This document shows positions 25,801-36,205 of a stretch of 64,000 bases of DNA, piece after piece (positions within the stretch are counted from its first letter, which is position 1; each line of letters begins with the position of its first letter). The stretch spans positions 6,820,001 to 6,884,000 of the forward strand of contig NZ_CP033073.1 in NCBI RefSeq assembly GCF_003675325.1, in the 5' to 3' direction. This stretch comes from Streptomyces dangxiongensis. GTDB lineage: Bacteria > Actinomycetota > Actinomycetes > Streptomycetales > Streptomycetaceae. Below the pieces are notes generated by a model. It worked only from the letters and a program-made list of their open reading frames with translations, was not told where the DNA came from and made no database searches. The position numbers and the translations under genes are program-made.

Positions 25801-28800
25801 GACCTGACTGTGCTCCATGTCGCTCCACAGCCGGCGCTGCACCTCTTCGGCACGGCGGGCGAACGCCTCGGTGGCCGCGTCGCGGATCTCCAGCAGCAGG
25901 GTGGTGGAGAAGTTGCCGACGACGTCACCGACCTGCGGGTGAAGCGGCAGCCGGTTGAAGAACAGCAGGTTCAGCGAGAAGTCCGGGGTGGCACTCCACG
26001 CCCCGATCACCTGCGAGTACGCGGTGCACAGGGCCGCGGACGCGCTGACCCCGGCCGCCGCCGCGTGCCGTTTGAACCGGGACCAGTCCCGGCTCGACAG
26101 GGTCGCGCCCCGGTGGTTGAACACCGGCCGGTCCAGGGTCGACGGGTCGACCGCCAGCGGCAGTTGTGGCGCGGGCGGCAGCGTCTCGAGCCGGTCCCGC
26201 CAGTAGGCCAGCGCCCGGTCGTGCTCGGGCCCGCTCTCCAGGGCACGCGCCTGCCGGACGTAATCCCGGTAGCGCAGCCGCAGTTCGGGCAGCTCCTCAC
26301 CGCGGTAGTGCGCGGCCCACTCCTTGAACAGGATCGACGTGCTGAAACCGTCGATGATCAGCGCGTCGAAGCCGGCGTGCAGCCGGATCACCCGGTCGTC
26401 GACCCGGGTCACCCGCACGTCGAACAGCGGCCAGCGGGCGGTGTCGAACACCTGCCGCCGCATCTCCTCGTACACGCCGGTCAGTGCGGCCTCACGCCCG
26501 GCCGGGTCCAGCGCACGGACGTCGCTCTCCCGGATCACGTAGGCCGGAACGTCCCGCAGCACATGCTGCTCACCCTCGGCCGTGAAGACCGCCCGCAGCA
26601 TGTCGTGCCGTTCGATCATCGCCCGGAAGGAGGCGGCGAGACGGCCGGTGTCCACGTTCTCCAGATCGATCTCGATCTGGAAGTAGGTGGAGGTGCCGCC
26701 GAGTTCGAAGACGTCACCGCGACCGACGAGGTACGCCTGCTGGAGGTCGGTGAGGCCGAACGGCTCGTAGCGCTCCGCTTCTTCGCCTCCGGGCGCGGTG
26801 CCGGCCTCCTCGGTGACCTGCCCGGCGTCCGCGTCGGCGCCGGCTTCGTGGTCCTGCTGCGCGGGCTCCGCCTCGGGCGCGGCGCCGAGAGCGCGGAGGA
26901 CCTCGTCGGTGAGGTCGTCGCTGCTGCGGCCGTTGAGGAAAGCCGTCATCGGCAGCAGGACGTCGAACCGCCGGCTCAGGGTCAGCCGGATCTTCATCGC
27001 GATCAGGGAATCGAGACCGAGCGCCTGCAACGGCTGGCGCCCGTCGAACCCGGCCGCCGCCATACCCAGCGCCTGGGCCACGGTCCGCACCACGAACGCC
27101 CGCACCGCCTCGGGCGTCACGGCGGGCACTTCTCCGGCCACGTCCACCGGTGCCGGGGCAGGGGCGGCGACGGGGGCCGTCGAAGTCGCGGCTCGCTCGC
27201 GCGGCCCTGGCACCACCACAGACGGGGGTACGGCCGCGGGTTCCGCCCCGGGCCGGGTCGCGACCGGAGCGAACCGCACGCCGTCGGCCTCGGCCACCAG
27301 CCGCCCGTCTCCCGCGACGAGCCGGATCCGCGCCCGGGCGCCACCGTCGAACAGTTCGGCGTGACATCGCAGCCCGTCCCCGGGACCACCACGGCGGTAG
27401 TGGACGAAGCGGTCCAGCCCGACCGGCACGAGGGCCGGTCCGCCCGTGGGGAAGCAGGCCAGGGCGGTATGGAACATCGCGTCGACCAGCCCCGGATGCA
27501 GCAGATAGGGTTCCGCCTCACCCGACACGGCGGCCCGGATCACCGCCGTGGCCTCGTCCCGGCCGAGCCTGATCCGTTCCACCCAGCGGACGGCCGAACC
27601 CAGATACAACGCGCGCTGCCACAGCACCCGGTACAGCTCGTCCCCGGTCAGCTCCCGGCCCGACTCCACCACCGCGAGCGCCACCGTCGGCGCGGCCGGC
27701 GCACCCGAGTGGGCCCGGCCCTGCGCGTGTAGCTGCCAACCACCGGCCGCATCCTGCGCGTAGTAACGGAACGCCCCGTCGTCCACGACGAGTTGGACGG
27801 CGCGTTCGCTGATCGCGGACGGATCGGCGCCGGCCGGGGCGAGCACCAGATCGAGCGGCAGCTCCAGATCCTCGACGGACACCGACCCCGGCCCGGCCAG
27901 CTCGGTGACCGCCTCGATCGCCGACGCCAGGAACACCCCCGCACCGACCACCGGCCGTCCACCGACCACGATGTCACCGAGGCAGGGATGCGCCGCCGGG
28001 TCGAGTCGGGCGGCGAACTGCGCCTGCGCGAGCGGCGACGGCAGCCGCACACCCAACAGACGCGCCGGTTCCACGGGTTGTCCTTGCGGACCCGGTCCAC
28101 CCACCGTGACGGCTACAGGCTCCGGGGTGAGCCAGTAGTGGTGGCGTTGGAAGGGGTAGGGGGGTAGTTCGGTGGGGTGGGTGTTGTAGGGGGTGAGGAG
28201 GGTGGGCCAGTTGATGGTGATGCCGTGTGTCCATGCTTGGGCGGCGGCTTGGGTGAAGTGGGTGAGGGTTGCTTGGTTGCGGTGGAGGGTGGGGAGTGCG
28301 GTGCCGGTGGTGTCGAGTGTTTCGGTGAGGGCGGGGGTGAGGACGGGGTGGGCGCTGATTTCGATGAAGACGGTGTCGGGTGTGGTGAGTTGGGTGATGG
28401 TGGGGGCGAGTTGTACGGGGTTGCGTAGGTTGCGGTACCAGTAGGTGGCGTCGAGTTGGTGGGTGTCGAGGGGGCCGGCGGTGACGGTGGAGTGGAAGGG
28501 GGTGTGTCCGGTGCGGGGGGTGATGCCGTCCAGGTCGTGGGCGAGGGTTTGGCGGATTGTTTCGACGTGGGGGGAGTGGGAGGCGTAGTCGACGGGGATT
28601 TTGCGGGCCCAGATGCCGGTGGTTTCGCAGTGGGTGAGGAGTTCGTCGAGTGCGTGGGGGTGGCCGGTGACGACGGTGGAGGTGGGGCCGTTGGCCGCGG
28701 CGATGAATATCTGGCCGGTCCAGGGCGTGATGATGTCCTGGGTCTGTGTTTCGGCCAGTGCGAGGGAGGCCATGGCGCCGGTGCCGGAGAGTGCGCGGAG

Positions 28801-31800
28801 GGCTTTGGAGCGGAGGGCGATGATGCGTGCGCCGTCTTGGAGGGTGAGTCCGCCTGCGGTGACGGCTGCGGCGATCTCGCCTTGGGAGTGGCCGATGACG
28901 GCGTGGGGGGTGACGCCGCTGGCCTGCCAGAGTGCGGCGAGGGCGAGCATCATGGCCCAGGAGACGGGTTGGACGACGTCGACGCGGTCGAGGCCGGGTG
29001 CGTCTTGGTGGCCGTGGAGTACGGCGGTCAGGGACCAGTCGACGTAGGGGGCGAGGGCTGTCTCGCATGCGGTGATGGTGTCGCGGAACACGGGTGAGGT
29101 GTCGAGGAGTTCGACGGCCATGCCGGGCCACTGCGACCCCTGCCCCGGGAACACGAACACGACAGGCGCTTCGGGTGCCCGGCCCGGCTTCGCACCGGAC
29201 ACGGGCGCCGTCACGACCTCGGCCTCGCCGGAGGCGAGTGCGTCGAGGCCGGCGAGGAGCCCGTCGCGTCCGTCGGTGCCCGGGACGACGGCCCGGGACT
29301 CGAACGCGGAGCGCCCGGTGGCGAGGGAGAAGGCCACGTCGCCCGGGACCAGTTCGGGCTTCGCCCGCACGTGATCGGCGAGTTGTCGCGCCGCCTGGGC
29401 GAGTGCGTCCGCCGACCGCGCCGACAGCACCCACGGTAGCTGACCACCGTCCAGGAGGTCCTGCGATTCCGGTGCCCTGACGTCGGCGGGTGCCTCTTCG
29501 AGGATGGTGTGGGCGTTGGTGCCGCTGATCCCGAACGAGGACACGCCGGCCCGCCGGGTCCTGGCGTCGGCCATGGGCCACGGGTGGGGCTTGGTGAGCA
29601 GCTCGACACTGCCCGCGTTCCAGTCGACCAGGGTGCTGGGCTTGTTCACGTGGAGTGAGGCGGGCAGTTCTCCGTGGCGCAGTGCCATCACCATTTTGAT
29701 GACGCCGCCGACTCCTGCGGCGGCCTGGGCGTGTCCCAGGTTGGATTTGAGGGAGCCCACCAGCAGGGGCTGGCCGTCGCGTTCGCTGCCGTAGGTGGCG
29801 AGGAGGGCTTGTGCTTCGATGGGGTCGCCGAGGGTGGTGCCGGTGCCGTGGGCTTCGACGGCGTCGACGGCTGAGGGGGTGAGGCCGGCGTCTGCGAGGG
29901 CGGCTCGGATGACGCGTTCCTGGGCGGGGCCGCTGGGTGCGGTGAGGCCGTTGGAGGCGCCGTCCTGGTTGACGGCCGTCCCGGCGACGACGGCGAGTAC
30001 GTGGTGGCCCAGTCGTCGGGCGTCCGAGAGTCGTTCGACGACGAGGATTCCGACGCCTTCGGCCCAGGCGGTGCCGTCGGCGTCGGCCGAGAACGACTTG
30101 CACCGGCCGTCGGCCGCGAGCCCTCGCTGACGCGAGAACTCGATGAAGGTGTTCGGAGTCGACATCACGGCTACGCCGCCGGCGAGGGCGAGGGAGCACT
30201 CTCCGGAGCGCAGGGCACGCACGGCCAGGTGCAGGGCGACCAGGGACGACGAACACGCGGTGTCCACCGTCATCGCGGGGCCCTGCAAGCCCAGGGTGTA
30301 AGCCACCCGGCCGGTGGCCACGCTGCCGGTCGTGCCGGTCAGGAAGTGGCCCTCGGCCTCCTTGGGCATCCGGCCGCCACCGCCGTAGTCGTGGTACATC
30401 ACCCCGGCGAACACACCGGTGTCGCTGCCGTGCAGTGACCCGGGCGCGATACCGGCCCGCTCCAGGGCCTCCCAGGAGACCTCCAGCAGCAGGCGCTGCT
30501 GCGGGTCCATCGCCAGCGCCTCGCGCGGCGAGATCCCGAAGAAGGCGGGATCGAAGTCGGCGGCCTCGTGCAGGAACCCGCCGTGCCGGACGTAGGAGGT
30601 GCCGGAGTGGTCCGGGTCGGGGTGGTAGAGGCCGTCGAGGTCCCAGCCCCGGTCCACCGGGAAGCCGGAGATCACGTCGCGCTGCTGGGCGACGACCTGC
30701 CACAGCCCTTCCGGCGAGTCCACCCCGCCCGGGAAACGGCACCCCATACCGACGATCACGATCGGGTCGTCGTCCGTACGCGGTACGACGGCGGTGGCGG
30801 CAGCGGCGGGCGGGGTGGACCGCCCGGCGCGCTCGTGGGCGAGCGCGAGCGCGAAGTCGGCGACGGCGGCCGGTGTGGGGTGGTCGAAGACGAGGGTGGC
30901 CGGAAGACGCAGGCCCGTGACGGACTGGAGGCGGTTGCGCAGTTGCACCGCGAGCAGCGAGTCGACGCCGAAGCCCTTGAACGGCTGGTCCGGGGCGATC
31001 CCGTCCGCGGAGTCGCGGCCGATGACCGCGGCGAGCTGCGCGCGTACGAGGTCGAGCAGCAGTCGGCGGCCCTCCTCCTGGGACATCCGGCCGAGCCTGC
31101 TGCGCAGTCCGGACTCGCCGGGGCGCCGCTGCGGCACCCGCACCAGCGAGCGCAGCACCGGGGACAGGGTCCCGGCGAGCGCGTCGGCGCGCAGCGCGGC
31201 CGGTTCGAGGCGGGCCGGCACGAGCACCGCGCTGTCGTCGGCGAGAGCCCGGTCGAGGAGCCCGAGCCCCTGCTCGGTGGAGAGCGGGGAGACACCGCGG
31301 GTCGAGAGGGCCTCACCGTCCAAGTGCCCCGTGAGCCCCGTACGTTCGTCCCACAGGCCCCAGGCGAGCGACAGCGCCGGGTGCCCGGCGGCGCGCCGGC
31401 GGGCGGCGAGCGTGTCGAGGAAGACGTTCGCCGCGGCGTAGTTGGCCTGCCCCGGATTGCCGAGCACGCCCGCCACCGAGGAGAACAGGACGAAGGCCGC
31501 CAGGTCCTGTCCGGCCGTCAGCTCGTCGAGGTGCGCGGCGGTGTCCACTTTCGGCCGTAGAACGGCGGCCAGCCGGTCCGCGGTCAGCGACCCGATCATG
31601 CCGTCGTCCAGCACCCCCGCGGTGTGTACGACGGCGGTGAGCCGTACGCCGCTCAGCAGGTGCGCGAGCGCGTCACGGTCGGCGGTGTCACAGGCGGCGA
31701 GGGTGACCTCGGCGCCCAACCCGGTGATTTCCGTCGCGAGTTCCGTCGCGCCGGGGGCGTCCGGGCCGCGGCGGCTGACCAGCAGCAGGCGGCGGGCGCC

Positions 31801-33615
31801 GTGCTCGGTGACCAGGCGCCGCGCCACCAGCGCGCCGAGCACTCCGGTGCCACCGGTGACGAGTACGGTGCCGTCCGGGTCGAGCCGGGCGCCACCGGTC
31901 GGGCCGGCGGCGACGGTGTGCCGCACCAGCCGGGGAGCGAGCGCCGTACCGTCACGCAGAGCGAGTTGCGGCTCGGTGAGTACGGCCGCGGGCACCGTGC
32001 CGACCGGATGCTCCGGGTCCGTGTCCAACAGGGAGAAACGGTCGGGGTGTTCGGACTGCGCGGTCCTGACCAGACCCCACACCGTGGCCTGCGCGGGATG
32101 CTCCGCACCGGGGCCGACGGCGCCGTCGGTCACCACCAGCAGTCGGGAACCGGTGAAACGGGCATCGGCCAGCCACCCCTGGACCAGACCCAGCGCCCAG
32201 TCTGCGGCCCGGTGCGCGTCCCCGGCGAGGCCGGCCCCCGTGCCACCCGAGTCCTGCGCCCCGACCGGACATCGCACGGCGACCACCTGTGGGACGGGTT
32301 CCGGCACCTCGGCCAGGTCCGCCACCGGACACGCGTCGACATCGGCCGCGGCGGCCCGGACCGGCTGCCACTCCAGCCGGAACAACGAGTCCGTGCCGCG
32401 GCCGGCGGCGGGGTCGGCGGCGTACGGCCGCATCGTGACCGCCTCCGCGGACAGCACCGGCTTCCCCGTGCCGTCGGCGGCCCGCAGGCTCACCCCGTCC
32501 TCGCCGGCCGCGCTCAGCCACACCCGCAGGGTGTCCGCGCCCTCGGTACAGCGGGTGACGCCGGACCACGAGAAGGGCAGAACGGTGCCGCCGTCCTCGC
32601 GGAGCAGGCCGACCGCGTGCAGAGCCGCGTCCAGCACCGCGGGATGCAGACCGAAGGCGGTGCCGTCCAGGTCGGCCGGCAGGCTCACCTCGGCATAGAC
32701 GTCGCGGTCGGTGCGCCAGGCGGCCCGCAGGCCCTGGAAGGCGGGGCCGTAGTCGTAGCCCGACTCCGCGAGGGTGTCGTAGCGTGTGTCGACGTCGATC
32801 TCGCGGGCACCGGACGGCGGCCACTCGGTCAGGTCGAAGCCGGGGGCGTCGTCCCCCACGTCGAGCAGCGCCGAGGCGTGCCGCGTCCACGCGCTGCCCG
32901 GGCCGGCGTCCTGCGGCCGGGAGTGCACGGCCAGCTCCCGCTGTCCGTTCGCGGCCGGCGGTTCGACGGTCACCCGGAGCTGTACGGCCGCATCCGGTTC
33001 GAGCACCAACGGCGTCTGGAGGGTGAGTTCGGCCAGCCGCTCCCAGCCCAGCCTGCTGCCCACAGCCATCGCCAGTTCCAGGAACGCGGTGCCCGGCAGC
33101 AGCACGGTGCCCTGCACCGCGTGGTCCGCCAGCCACGGCTGCGTGTCGAGGGCGAGCCGCCCCGTGTACACCAGCCGGTCGTCCTCAGCCAGTTCGACCA
33201 CCGCACCCAGCAGGGGGTGCCCGGCCGACGCCAGACCCAGCCCACGGGCGTCGGCCCCACCACGTTCAGGGGTGAGCCAGTAGTGGTGGCGTTGGAAGGG
33301 GTAGGGGGGTAGTTCGGTGGGGTGGGTGTTGTAGGGGGTGAGGAGGGTGGGCCAGTTGATGGTGATGCCGTGTGTCCATGCTTGGGCGGCGGCTTGGGTG
33401 AAGTGGGTGAGGGTTGCTTGGTTGCGGTGGAGGGTGGGGAGTGCGGTGCCGGTGGTGTCGAGTGTTTCGGTGGGCGGGGTGAGGACGGGGTGGGCGCTGA
33501 TTTCGATGAAGACGGTGTCGGGTGTGGTGAGTTGGGTGATGGTGGGGGCGAGTTGTACGGGGTTGCGTAGGTTGCGGTACCAGTAGGTGGCGTCGAGTTG
33601 GTGGGTGTCGAGGGG
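22822..33615 (-). CDS. PksB, 3' part: rest of module 2, PKS module 3, Cy-A(Cys)-PCP, thioesterase
   Basis: Numbering is for PksB with the frameshift repaired (4389 residues, start 35990). This part has no start of its own; it continues the same protein in another frame. Module 2 ends with DH (His957 in [11 protein letters not shown]), KR (Tyr1518, LDD motif) and ACP (Ser1678). Module 3 has KS (Cys1913), AT with GHSQGE (Ser2369) and YASH, hence methylmalonyl-CoA, then a DH-like domain lacking the catalytic His, and ACP (Ser2995); it has no KR. The NRPS module follows: heterocyclisation domain with [10 protein letters not shown] (about 3210) and VWLDHQ, adenylation domain with pocket D-L-Y-N-M-S-L-I-W-K (cysteine), PCP (Ser4084) and thioesterase (Ser4210 in GWSMGG, His in GDHYTVM). 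It should append and cyclise cysteine to a thiazoline and release the product. Confidence 0.9.
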   Translation of the reverse strand, partial: PLDTHQLDATYWYRNLRNPVQLAPTITQLTTPDTVFIEISAHPVLTPPTETLDTTGTALPTLHRNQATLTHFTQAAAQAWTHGITINWPTLLTPYNTHPTELPPYPFQRHHYWLTPERGGADARGLGLASAGHPLLGAVVELAEDDRLVYTGRLALDTQPWLADHAVQGTVLLPGTAFLELAMAVGSRLGWERLAELTLQTPLVLEPDAAVQLRVTVEPPAANGQRELAVHSRPQDAGPGSAWTRHASALLDVGDDAPGFDLTEWPPSGAREIDVDTRYDTLAESGYDYGPAFQGLRAAWRTDRDVYAEVSLPADLDGTAFGLHPAVLDAALHAVGLLREDGGTVLPFSWSGVTRCTEGADTLRVWLSAAGEDGVSLRAADGTGKPVLSAEAVTMRPYAADPAAGRGTDSLFRLEWQPVRAAAADVDACPVADLAEVPEPVPQVVAVRCPVGAQDSGGTGAGLAGDAHRAADWALGLVQGWLADARFTGSRLLVVTDGAVGPGAEHPAQATVWGLVRTAQSEHPDRFSLLDTDPEHPVGTVPAAVLTEPQLALRDGTALAPRLVRHTVAAGPTGGARLDPDGTVLVTGGTGVLGALVARRLVTEHGARRLLLVSRRGPDAPGATELATEITGLGAEVTLAACDTADRDALAHLLSGVRLTAVVHTAGVLDDGMIGSLTADRLAAVLRPKVDTAAHLDELTAGQDLAAFVLFSSVAGVLGNPGQANYAAANVFLDTLAARRRAAGHPALSLAWGLWDERTGLTGHLDGEALSTRGVSPLSTEQGLGLLDRALADDSAVLVPARLEPAALRADALAGTLSPVLRSLVRVPQRRPGESGLRSRLGRMSQEEGRRLLLDLVRAQLAAVIGRDSADGIAPDQPFKGFGVDSLLAVQLRNRLQSVTGLRLPATLVFDHPTPAAVADFALALAHERAGRSTPPAAAATAVVPRTDDDPIVIVGMGCRFPGGVDSPEGLWQVVAQQRDVISGFPVDRGWDLDGLYHPDPDHSGTSYVRHGGFLHEAADFDPAFFGISPREALAMDPQQRLLLEVSWEALERAGIAPGSLHGSDTGVFAGVMYHDYGGGGRMPKEAEGHFLTGTTGSVATGRVAYTLGLQGPAMTVDTACSSSLVALHLAVRALRSGECSLALAGGVAVMSTPNTFIEFSRQRGLAADGRCKSFSADADGTAWAEGVGILVVERLSDARRLGHHVLAVVAGTAVNQDGASNGLTAPSGPAQERVIRAALADAGLTPSAVDAVEAHGTGTTLGDPIEAQALLATYGSERDGQPLLVGSLKSNLGHAQAAAGVGGVIKMVMALRHGELPASLHVNKPSTLVDWNAGSVELLTKPHPWPMADARTRRAGVSSFGISGTNAHTILEEAPADVRAPESQDLLDGGQLPWVLSARSADALAQAARQLADHVRAKPELVPGDVAFSLATGRSAFESRAVVPGTDGRDGLLAGLDALASGEAEVVTAPVSGAKPGRAPEAPVVFVFPGQGSQWPGMAVELLDTSPVFRDTITACETALAPYVDWSLTAVLHGHQDAPGLDRVDVVQPVSWAMMLALAALWQASGVTPHAVIGHSQGEIAAAVTAGGLTLQDGARIIALRSKALRALSGTGAMASLALAETQTQDIITPWTGQIFIAAANGPTSTVVTGHPHALDELLTHCETTGIWARKIPVDYASHSPHVETIRQTLAHDLDGITPRTGHTPFHSTVTAGPLDTHQLDATYWYRNLRNPVQLAPTITQLTTPDTVFIEISAHPVLTPALTETLDTTGTALPTLHRNQATLTHFTQAAAQAWTHGITINWPTLLTPYNTHPTELPPYPFQRHHYWLTPEPVAVTVGGPGPQGQPVEPARLLGVRLPSPLAQAQFAARLDPAAHPCLGDIVVGGRPVVGAGVFLASAIEAVTELAGPGSVSVEDLELPLDLVLAPAGADPSAISERAVQLVVDDGAFRYYAQDAAGGWQLHAQGRAHSGAPAAPTVALAVVESGRELTGDELYRVLWQRALYLGSAVRWVERIRLGRDEATAVIRAAVSGEAEPYLLHPGLVDAMFHTALACFPTGGPALVPVGLDRFVHYRRGGPGDGLRCHAELFDGGARARIRLVAGDGRLVAEADGVRFAPVATRPGAEPAAVPPSVVVPGPRERAATSTAPVAAPAPAPVDVAGEVPAVTPEAVRAFVVRTVAQALGMAAAGFDGRQPLQALGLDSLIAMKIRLTLSRRFDVLLPMTAFLNGRSSDDLTDEVLRALGAAPEAEPAQQDHEAGADADAGQVTEEAGTAPGGEEAERYEPFGLTDLQQAYLVGRGDVFELGGTSTYFQIEIDLENVDTGRLAASFRAMIERHDMLRAVFTAEGEQHVLRDVPAYVIRESDVRALDPAGREAALTGVYEEMRRQVFDTARWPLFDVRVTRVDDRVIRLHAGFDALIIDGFSTSILFKEWAAHYRGEELPELRLRYRDYVRQARALESGPEHDRALAYWRDRLETLPPAPQLPLAVDPSTLDRPVFNHRGATLSSRDWSRFKRHAAAAGVSASAALCTAYSQVIGAWSATPDFSLNLLFFNRLPLHPQVGDVVGNFSTTLLLEIRDAATEAFARRAEEVQRRLWSDMEHSQVSGVQVLRELNRARGGSVRAAAPVVFTSLVNFTGQQDTEQRGVVQYLAGIGENGRQVSSSVRTPQVWLDHQAVEEAGELVLNWDVIEELFPAGCVDAMFAAYLRLLHDLSRDPAAWQRPVPVLVPAADLDVRAEANATDGPVPAGLLHEGVLAQAASRPDEPAVITPALTLTYAGLDRRSNEVGHRLRAQGAGPGDLVAIVMDKGWEQVVAALGILRAGAAYVPIDAAVPAERLRVLLDSGGISHVVTQPWVEDTAVWPRGVARTVVRAGDAGDDRPLGPCGAGPADLAYVIFTSGSTGLPKGVMIEHGAALNTVVDVNERYRVTAADRALGLSALNFDLSVYDVFGMLSVGGALVLPEPSAHREPARWAELVAEHRVTVWNSVPALMEMFTEHALAGGLTGLPVRLVMMSGDWIPVTLPGRIRLLLPDVEQWSLGGATEASIWSICQPIGQVGDDWVSIPYGRAMRNQRFHVLDGAMRPCPVWVPGDLYIAGVGLARGYLNDEAKTRAAFVHHPVTGERLYRTGDLGRFLPDGTIEFLGRQDCQVKIQGYRIELGEVEAALTQCEGVRAAAVVAAGEQHGPKRLIAYVVLDDGREDTEAGITEALRRAVPRYLVPQRILVLDELPLSDNGKVLRAALPAPDEMAREGTGFVAPRDDVERRLAEIWAEFFGLAEVGVTAGFFELGGDSLLAVRLMARIARGLGRSLPLSTLFARPTIELLAQAVREAGSGEAGRTALVPVRTTGSKPPLVFVHPVGGDVLCYAELAELLGEEQPFYALQSPDAELLSVEAMAAHYAAAVREALPEGPYRLGGWSMGGVIALETAVQLTAAGAEVDLLAVVDLLEPPGPADAPVTDEVLLSWFARDLAGLAGVDWELPPEAFDGRPPVRVLHSEACAAGALSDDVDLDTLSRILTRFRNNYRALLSHSPRGFAGRVLALRAADGGATAETASRWMAYFPGDADLVDVPGDHYTVMRGEGLRVLAGELRRALDAG
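28130..29160. repeat. Near-identical AT-region repeat, copy in module 3
   Basis: The AT domain and post-AT linker of module 3 match the module 2 copy (about 33270-34300) almost base for base, including silent positions. Known differences are the G-run length at 28470-28474 and a 3-base indel near 28330. The coding strand here is strongly C-rich and G-poor, unlike the flanking DNA. Further identity continues through the KS-AT linker (about 29220-29500 against 34340-34620). Confidence 0.85.
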
Positions 33616-35990
33616 CCGGCGGTGACGGTGGAGTGGAAGGGGGTGTGTCCGGTGCGGGGGGTGATGCCGTCCAGGTCGTGGGCGAGGGTTTGGCGGATTG
33701 TTTCGACGTGGGGGGAGTGGGAGGCGTAGTCGACGGGGATTTTGCGGGCCCAGATGCCGGTGGTTTCGCAGTGGGTGAGGAGTTCGTCGAGTGCGTGGGG
33801 GTGGCCGGTGACGACGGTGGAGGTGGGGCCGTTGGCCGCGGCGATGAATATCTGGCCGGTCCAGGGCGTGATGATGTCCTGGGTCTGTGTTTCGGCCAGT
33901 GCGAGGGAGGCCATGGCGCCGGTGCCGGAGAGTGCGCGGAGGGCTTTGGAGCGGAGGGCGATGATGCGTGCGCCGTCTTGGAGGGTGAGTCCGCCTGCGG
34001 TGACGGCTGCGGCGATCTCGCCTTGGGAGTGGCCGATGACGGCGTGGGGGGTGACGCCGCTGGCCTGCCAGAGTGCGGCGAGGGCGAGCATCATGGCCCA
34101 GGAGACGGGTTGGACGACGTCGACGCGGTCGAGGCCGGGTGCGTCTTGGTGGCCGTGGAGTACGGCGGTCAGGGACCAGTCGACGTAGGGGGCGAGGGCT
34201 GTCTCGCATGCGGTGATGGTGTCGCGGAACACGGGTGAGGTGTCGAGGAGTTCGACGGCCATGCCGGGCCACTGCGACCCCTGCCCCGGGAACACGAACA
34301 CGGCTCGGGAAGGAGACACGCCCTGCTCGCCACCGGCCTCGCCGGAGGCGAGTGCGTCGAGGCCGGCGAGGAGCCCGTCGCGTCCGTCGGTGCCCGGGAC
34401 GACGGCCCGGGACTCGAACGCGGAGCGCCCGGTGGCGAGGGAGAAGGCCACGTCGCCCGGGACCAGTTCGGGCTTCGCCCGCACGTGATCGGCGAGTTGT
34501 CGCGCCGCCTGGGCGAGTGCGTCCGCCGACCGCGCCGACAGCACCCACGGTAGCTGACCACCGTCCAGGAGGTCCTGCGATTCCGGTGCCCTGACGTCGG
34601 CGGGTGCCTCTTCGAGGATGGTGTGGGCGTTGGTGCCGCTGATCCCGAAGGACGAGACGCCCGCCCGTCGGATCTTGCTCTCGTCGGCGGGCCATGGGCG
34701 TGGCTGGGTGAGCAGGCGGATGCCGCCGGTGTTCCAGTCGACCAGGGTGCTGGGTTTGTTCACGTGGAGTGAGGCGGGCAGTTCTCCGTGGCGCAGTGCC
34801 ATCACCATTTTGATGACGCCGCCGACTCCTGCGGCGGCCTGGGCGTGTCCCAGGTTGGATTTGAGGGAGCCCACCAGCAGGGGCTGGCCGTCGCGTTCGC
34901 TGCCGTAGGTGGCGAGGAGGGCTTGTGCTTCGATGGGGTCGCCGAGGGTGGTGCCGGTGCCGTGGGCTTCGACGGCGTCGACGGCCGAGGGGGTGAGGCC
35001 GGCGTCTGCGAGGGCGGCTCGGATGACGCGTTCCTGGGCGGGGCCGCTGGGTGCGGTGAGGCCGTTGGAGGCGCCGTCCTGGTTGACGGCGGTGCCGGCG
35101 ACGACGGCGAGTACGTGGTGGCCCAGTCGTCGGGCGTCCGAGAGTCGTTCGACGACGAGGATTCCGACGCCTTCGGCCCAGGCGGTGCCGTCGGCGTCGG
35201 CCGAGAACGACTTGCACCGGCCGTCGGCCGCCAGGCCTCGCTGGCGGGAGAACTCGATGAAGATGCCGGGTGTGGACATGACGGTGACGCCGCCGGCGAG
35301 GGCGAGGGAGCATTCGCCGGAGCGCAGGGCGCGCACGGCCAGGTGCAGGGCGACGAGGGATGATGAGCATGCGGTGTCCACCGTGAGGGCGGGGCCCTGT
35401 AGCCCGAGGGTGTAGGCGACCCGGCCGGAGGCGACGCTGGAGGTGGTTCCCGTGAGGCCGAATCCGGCGGCACCGGCCGCCGCCTCACCGAGCCGAGGAC
35501 CGTACTCCTGGGCGATGGCCCCCAGGAACACACCCGTTGACGTGCCGTGCAGTGACCCGGGCGCGATACCGGCCCGCTCCAGGGCCTCCCACGAGACCTC
35601 CAGCAGCAGGCGCTGCTGCGGGTCCATCGCCAGCGCCTCGCGCGGCGAGATCCCGAACAACTCGGCGTCGAACTCCGCGGCGCGGTCCACGAAGCCGCCG
35701 TGCCGGACGTAGGAGGTGCCGGAGTGGTCCGGGTCGGGGTGGTAGAGGCCGTCGAGGTCCCAGCCCCGGTCCACCGGGAAACCGGAGATCACGTCGCGCT
35801 GCTGGGCGACGACCTGCCACAGCCCTTCCGGCGAGTCCACCCCACCCGGGAAACGGCACCCCATACCGACGATGGCAATCGGATCGTTGGTGCCGTCCTC
35901 CAGTTCGCGGACCCGCTGACGGGACTCGTGGAGATCGACGGTGAGGCGCTTGAGGTAGTCGACCAGCTTGTCGTAGTCCTTCGTGCTCAT
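32970..35990 (-). CDS. PksB, 5' part: docking helix, KS and AT of module 2 (frame broken after AT)
   Basis: The ATG at 35990 opens [16 protein letters not shown], a coiled-coil docking domain for PksA's C-terminus. Next come a ketosynthase (about residues 35-460, Cys208 in [25 protein letters not shown]) and an acyltransferase (about 560-870, GHSQGE with Ser655, and [10 protein letters not shown], so methylmalonyl-CoA). At 33612-33615 a run of four G stands where the paralogous segment at 28470-28474 has five. After residue about 792 the frame therefore turns into Pro/Ser/Thr-rich nonsense and stops at 32970. The coding sequence resumes at once in the frame of the downstream part. Either the gene is truly broken or one base was lost in sequencing a near-identical repeat. 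Confidence 0.9.
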   Translation of the reverse strand: MSTKDYDKLVDYLKRLTVDLHESRQRVRELEDGTNDPIAIVGMGCRFPGGVDSPEGLWQVVAQQRDVISGFPVDRGWDLDGLYHPDPDHSGTSYVRHGGFVDRAAEFDAELFGISPREALAMDPQQRLLLEVSWEALERAGIAPGSLHGTSTGVFLGAIAQEYGPRLGEAAAGAAGFGLTGTTSSVASGRVAYTLGLQGPALTVDTACSSSLVALHLAVRALRSGECSLALAGGVTVMSTPGIFIEFSRQRGLAADGRCKSFSADADGTAWAEGVGILVVERLSDARRLGHHVLAVVAGTAVNQDGASNGLTAPSGPAQERVIRAALADAGLTPSAVDAVEAHGTGTTLGDPIEAQALLATYGSERDGQPLLVGSLKSNLGHAQAAAGVGGVIKMVMALRHGELPASLHVNKPSTLVDWNTGGIRLLTQPRPWPADESKIRRAGVSSFGISGTNAHTILEEAPADVRAPESQDLLDGGQLPWVLSARSADALAQAARQLADHVRAKPELVPGDVAFSLATGRSAFESRAVVPGTDGRDGLLAGLDALASGEAGGEQGVSPSRAVFVFPGQGSQWPGMAVELLDTSPVFRDTITACETALAPYVDWSLTAVLHGHQDAPGLDRVDVVQPVSWAMMLALAALWQASGVTPHAVIGHSQGEIAAAVTAGGLTLQDGARIIALRSKALRALSGTGAMASLALAETQTQDIITPWTGQIFIAAANGPTSTVVTGHPHALDELLTHCETTGIWARKIPVDYASHSPHVETIRQTLAHDLDGITPRTGHTPFHSTVTAGPSTPTNSTPPTGTATYATPYNSPPPSPNSPHPTPSSSKSAPTPSSPRPPKHSTPPAPHSPPSTATKQPSPTSPKPPPKHGHTASPSTGPPSSPPTTPTPPNYPPTPSNATTTGSPLNVVGPTPVGWVWRRPGTPCWVRWSNWLRTTGWCTRGGSPSTRSRGWRTTRCRAPCCCRAPRSWNWRWLWAAGWAGSGWPNSPSRRRWCSNRMRPYSSG
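33270..34300. repeat. Near-identical AT-region repeat, copy in module 2
   Basis: Partner of the repeat at about 28130-29160; this copy carries the one-base loss that breaks the frame. At about 1 kb of near identity the two copies could recombine, deleting one module, and would be hard to assemble with short reads. Confidence 0.85.
33612..33615 (-). other. Frameshift site in pksB (G run shortened by one)
   Basis: Plus-strand text reads GTGTCGA-GGGG-CCGGC here, but GTGTCGA-GGGGG-CCGGC in the near-identical copy at 28470-28474. On the coding strand, GCC GGC CCC CTC GAC becomes GCC GGC CCC TCG ACA. Adding one C restores one continuous frame of 4390 codons, with every active-site residue in phase. 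A separate 3-base difference nearby (around 33470) is in frame. Confidence 0.9.
34620..35880. repeat. KS-region repeat, copy in module 2
   Basis: The KS domain DNA of module 2 is nearly identical to the KS of module 1 at about 41365-42620, and to a lesser extent to that of module 3 (about 29500-30750). The best-matched part is 34625-35500 against 41370-42245, with only isolated base changes. Confidence 0.85.
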
Positions 35991-36205
35991 GATGGTGGTG
36001 CCCCCGTAGACGTCGTGACGCTGTGCCTTGTGTGCGTGGACCCTGCGTCGCTGGTGTCGAGCTGTGCCCGGGCGGGCCGGGCGGAGCGAACCGAGTGAGC
36101 AGGGTGAGGGGCGGCGGGACGCCAAGGAACGCGGCGAGCCGCCCGGCTGCGATGCGGTGCGGTGCGTTCGGCGGTGCTGTGCGTGCGGTGTGGCTCGGTG
36201 TGGCG
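35991..36205. other. Gap between pksA and pksB
   Basis: About 215 bases between the pksA stop and the pksB ATG, unusually long for consecutive PKS genes in one operon. It contains several GTGCGGTG/GTGCGTTC-like short repeats but no recognised promoter or gene. The weak ribosome site before pksB is a GGGGG run 11 bases upstream. Confidence 0.4.

Noticed and set aside
24880..27732. A 950-codon open frame on the plus strand, opposite the NRPS part of pksB
   Set aside because: Antisense to the Cy and A domains; no ribosome site and no recognisable domain.
28130..29110. The G-rich GGTGGG repeats as a tandem-repeat or quadruplex array
   Set aside because: They are the complement of normal AT-domain codons (Pro, His and Thr ending in C) that keep a full protein match, so they are coding sequence with odd bias rather than a separate element.
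27974..30742. A 922-codon minus-strand frame rich in Arg and Pro
   Set aside because: It is an out-of-phase reading of the KS and AT domains of module 3; the correct frame carries all motifs.
33616..35370. An upstream extension of the PksB 3' frame into the module 2 KS-AT region
   Set aside because: The residues there are Arg/Pro-rich nonsense and the true KS-AT is in the other frame. The extension is open only because of base composition, so it is not a start for the 3' part.
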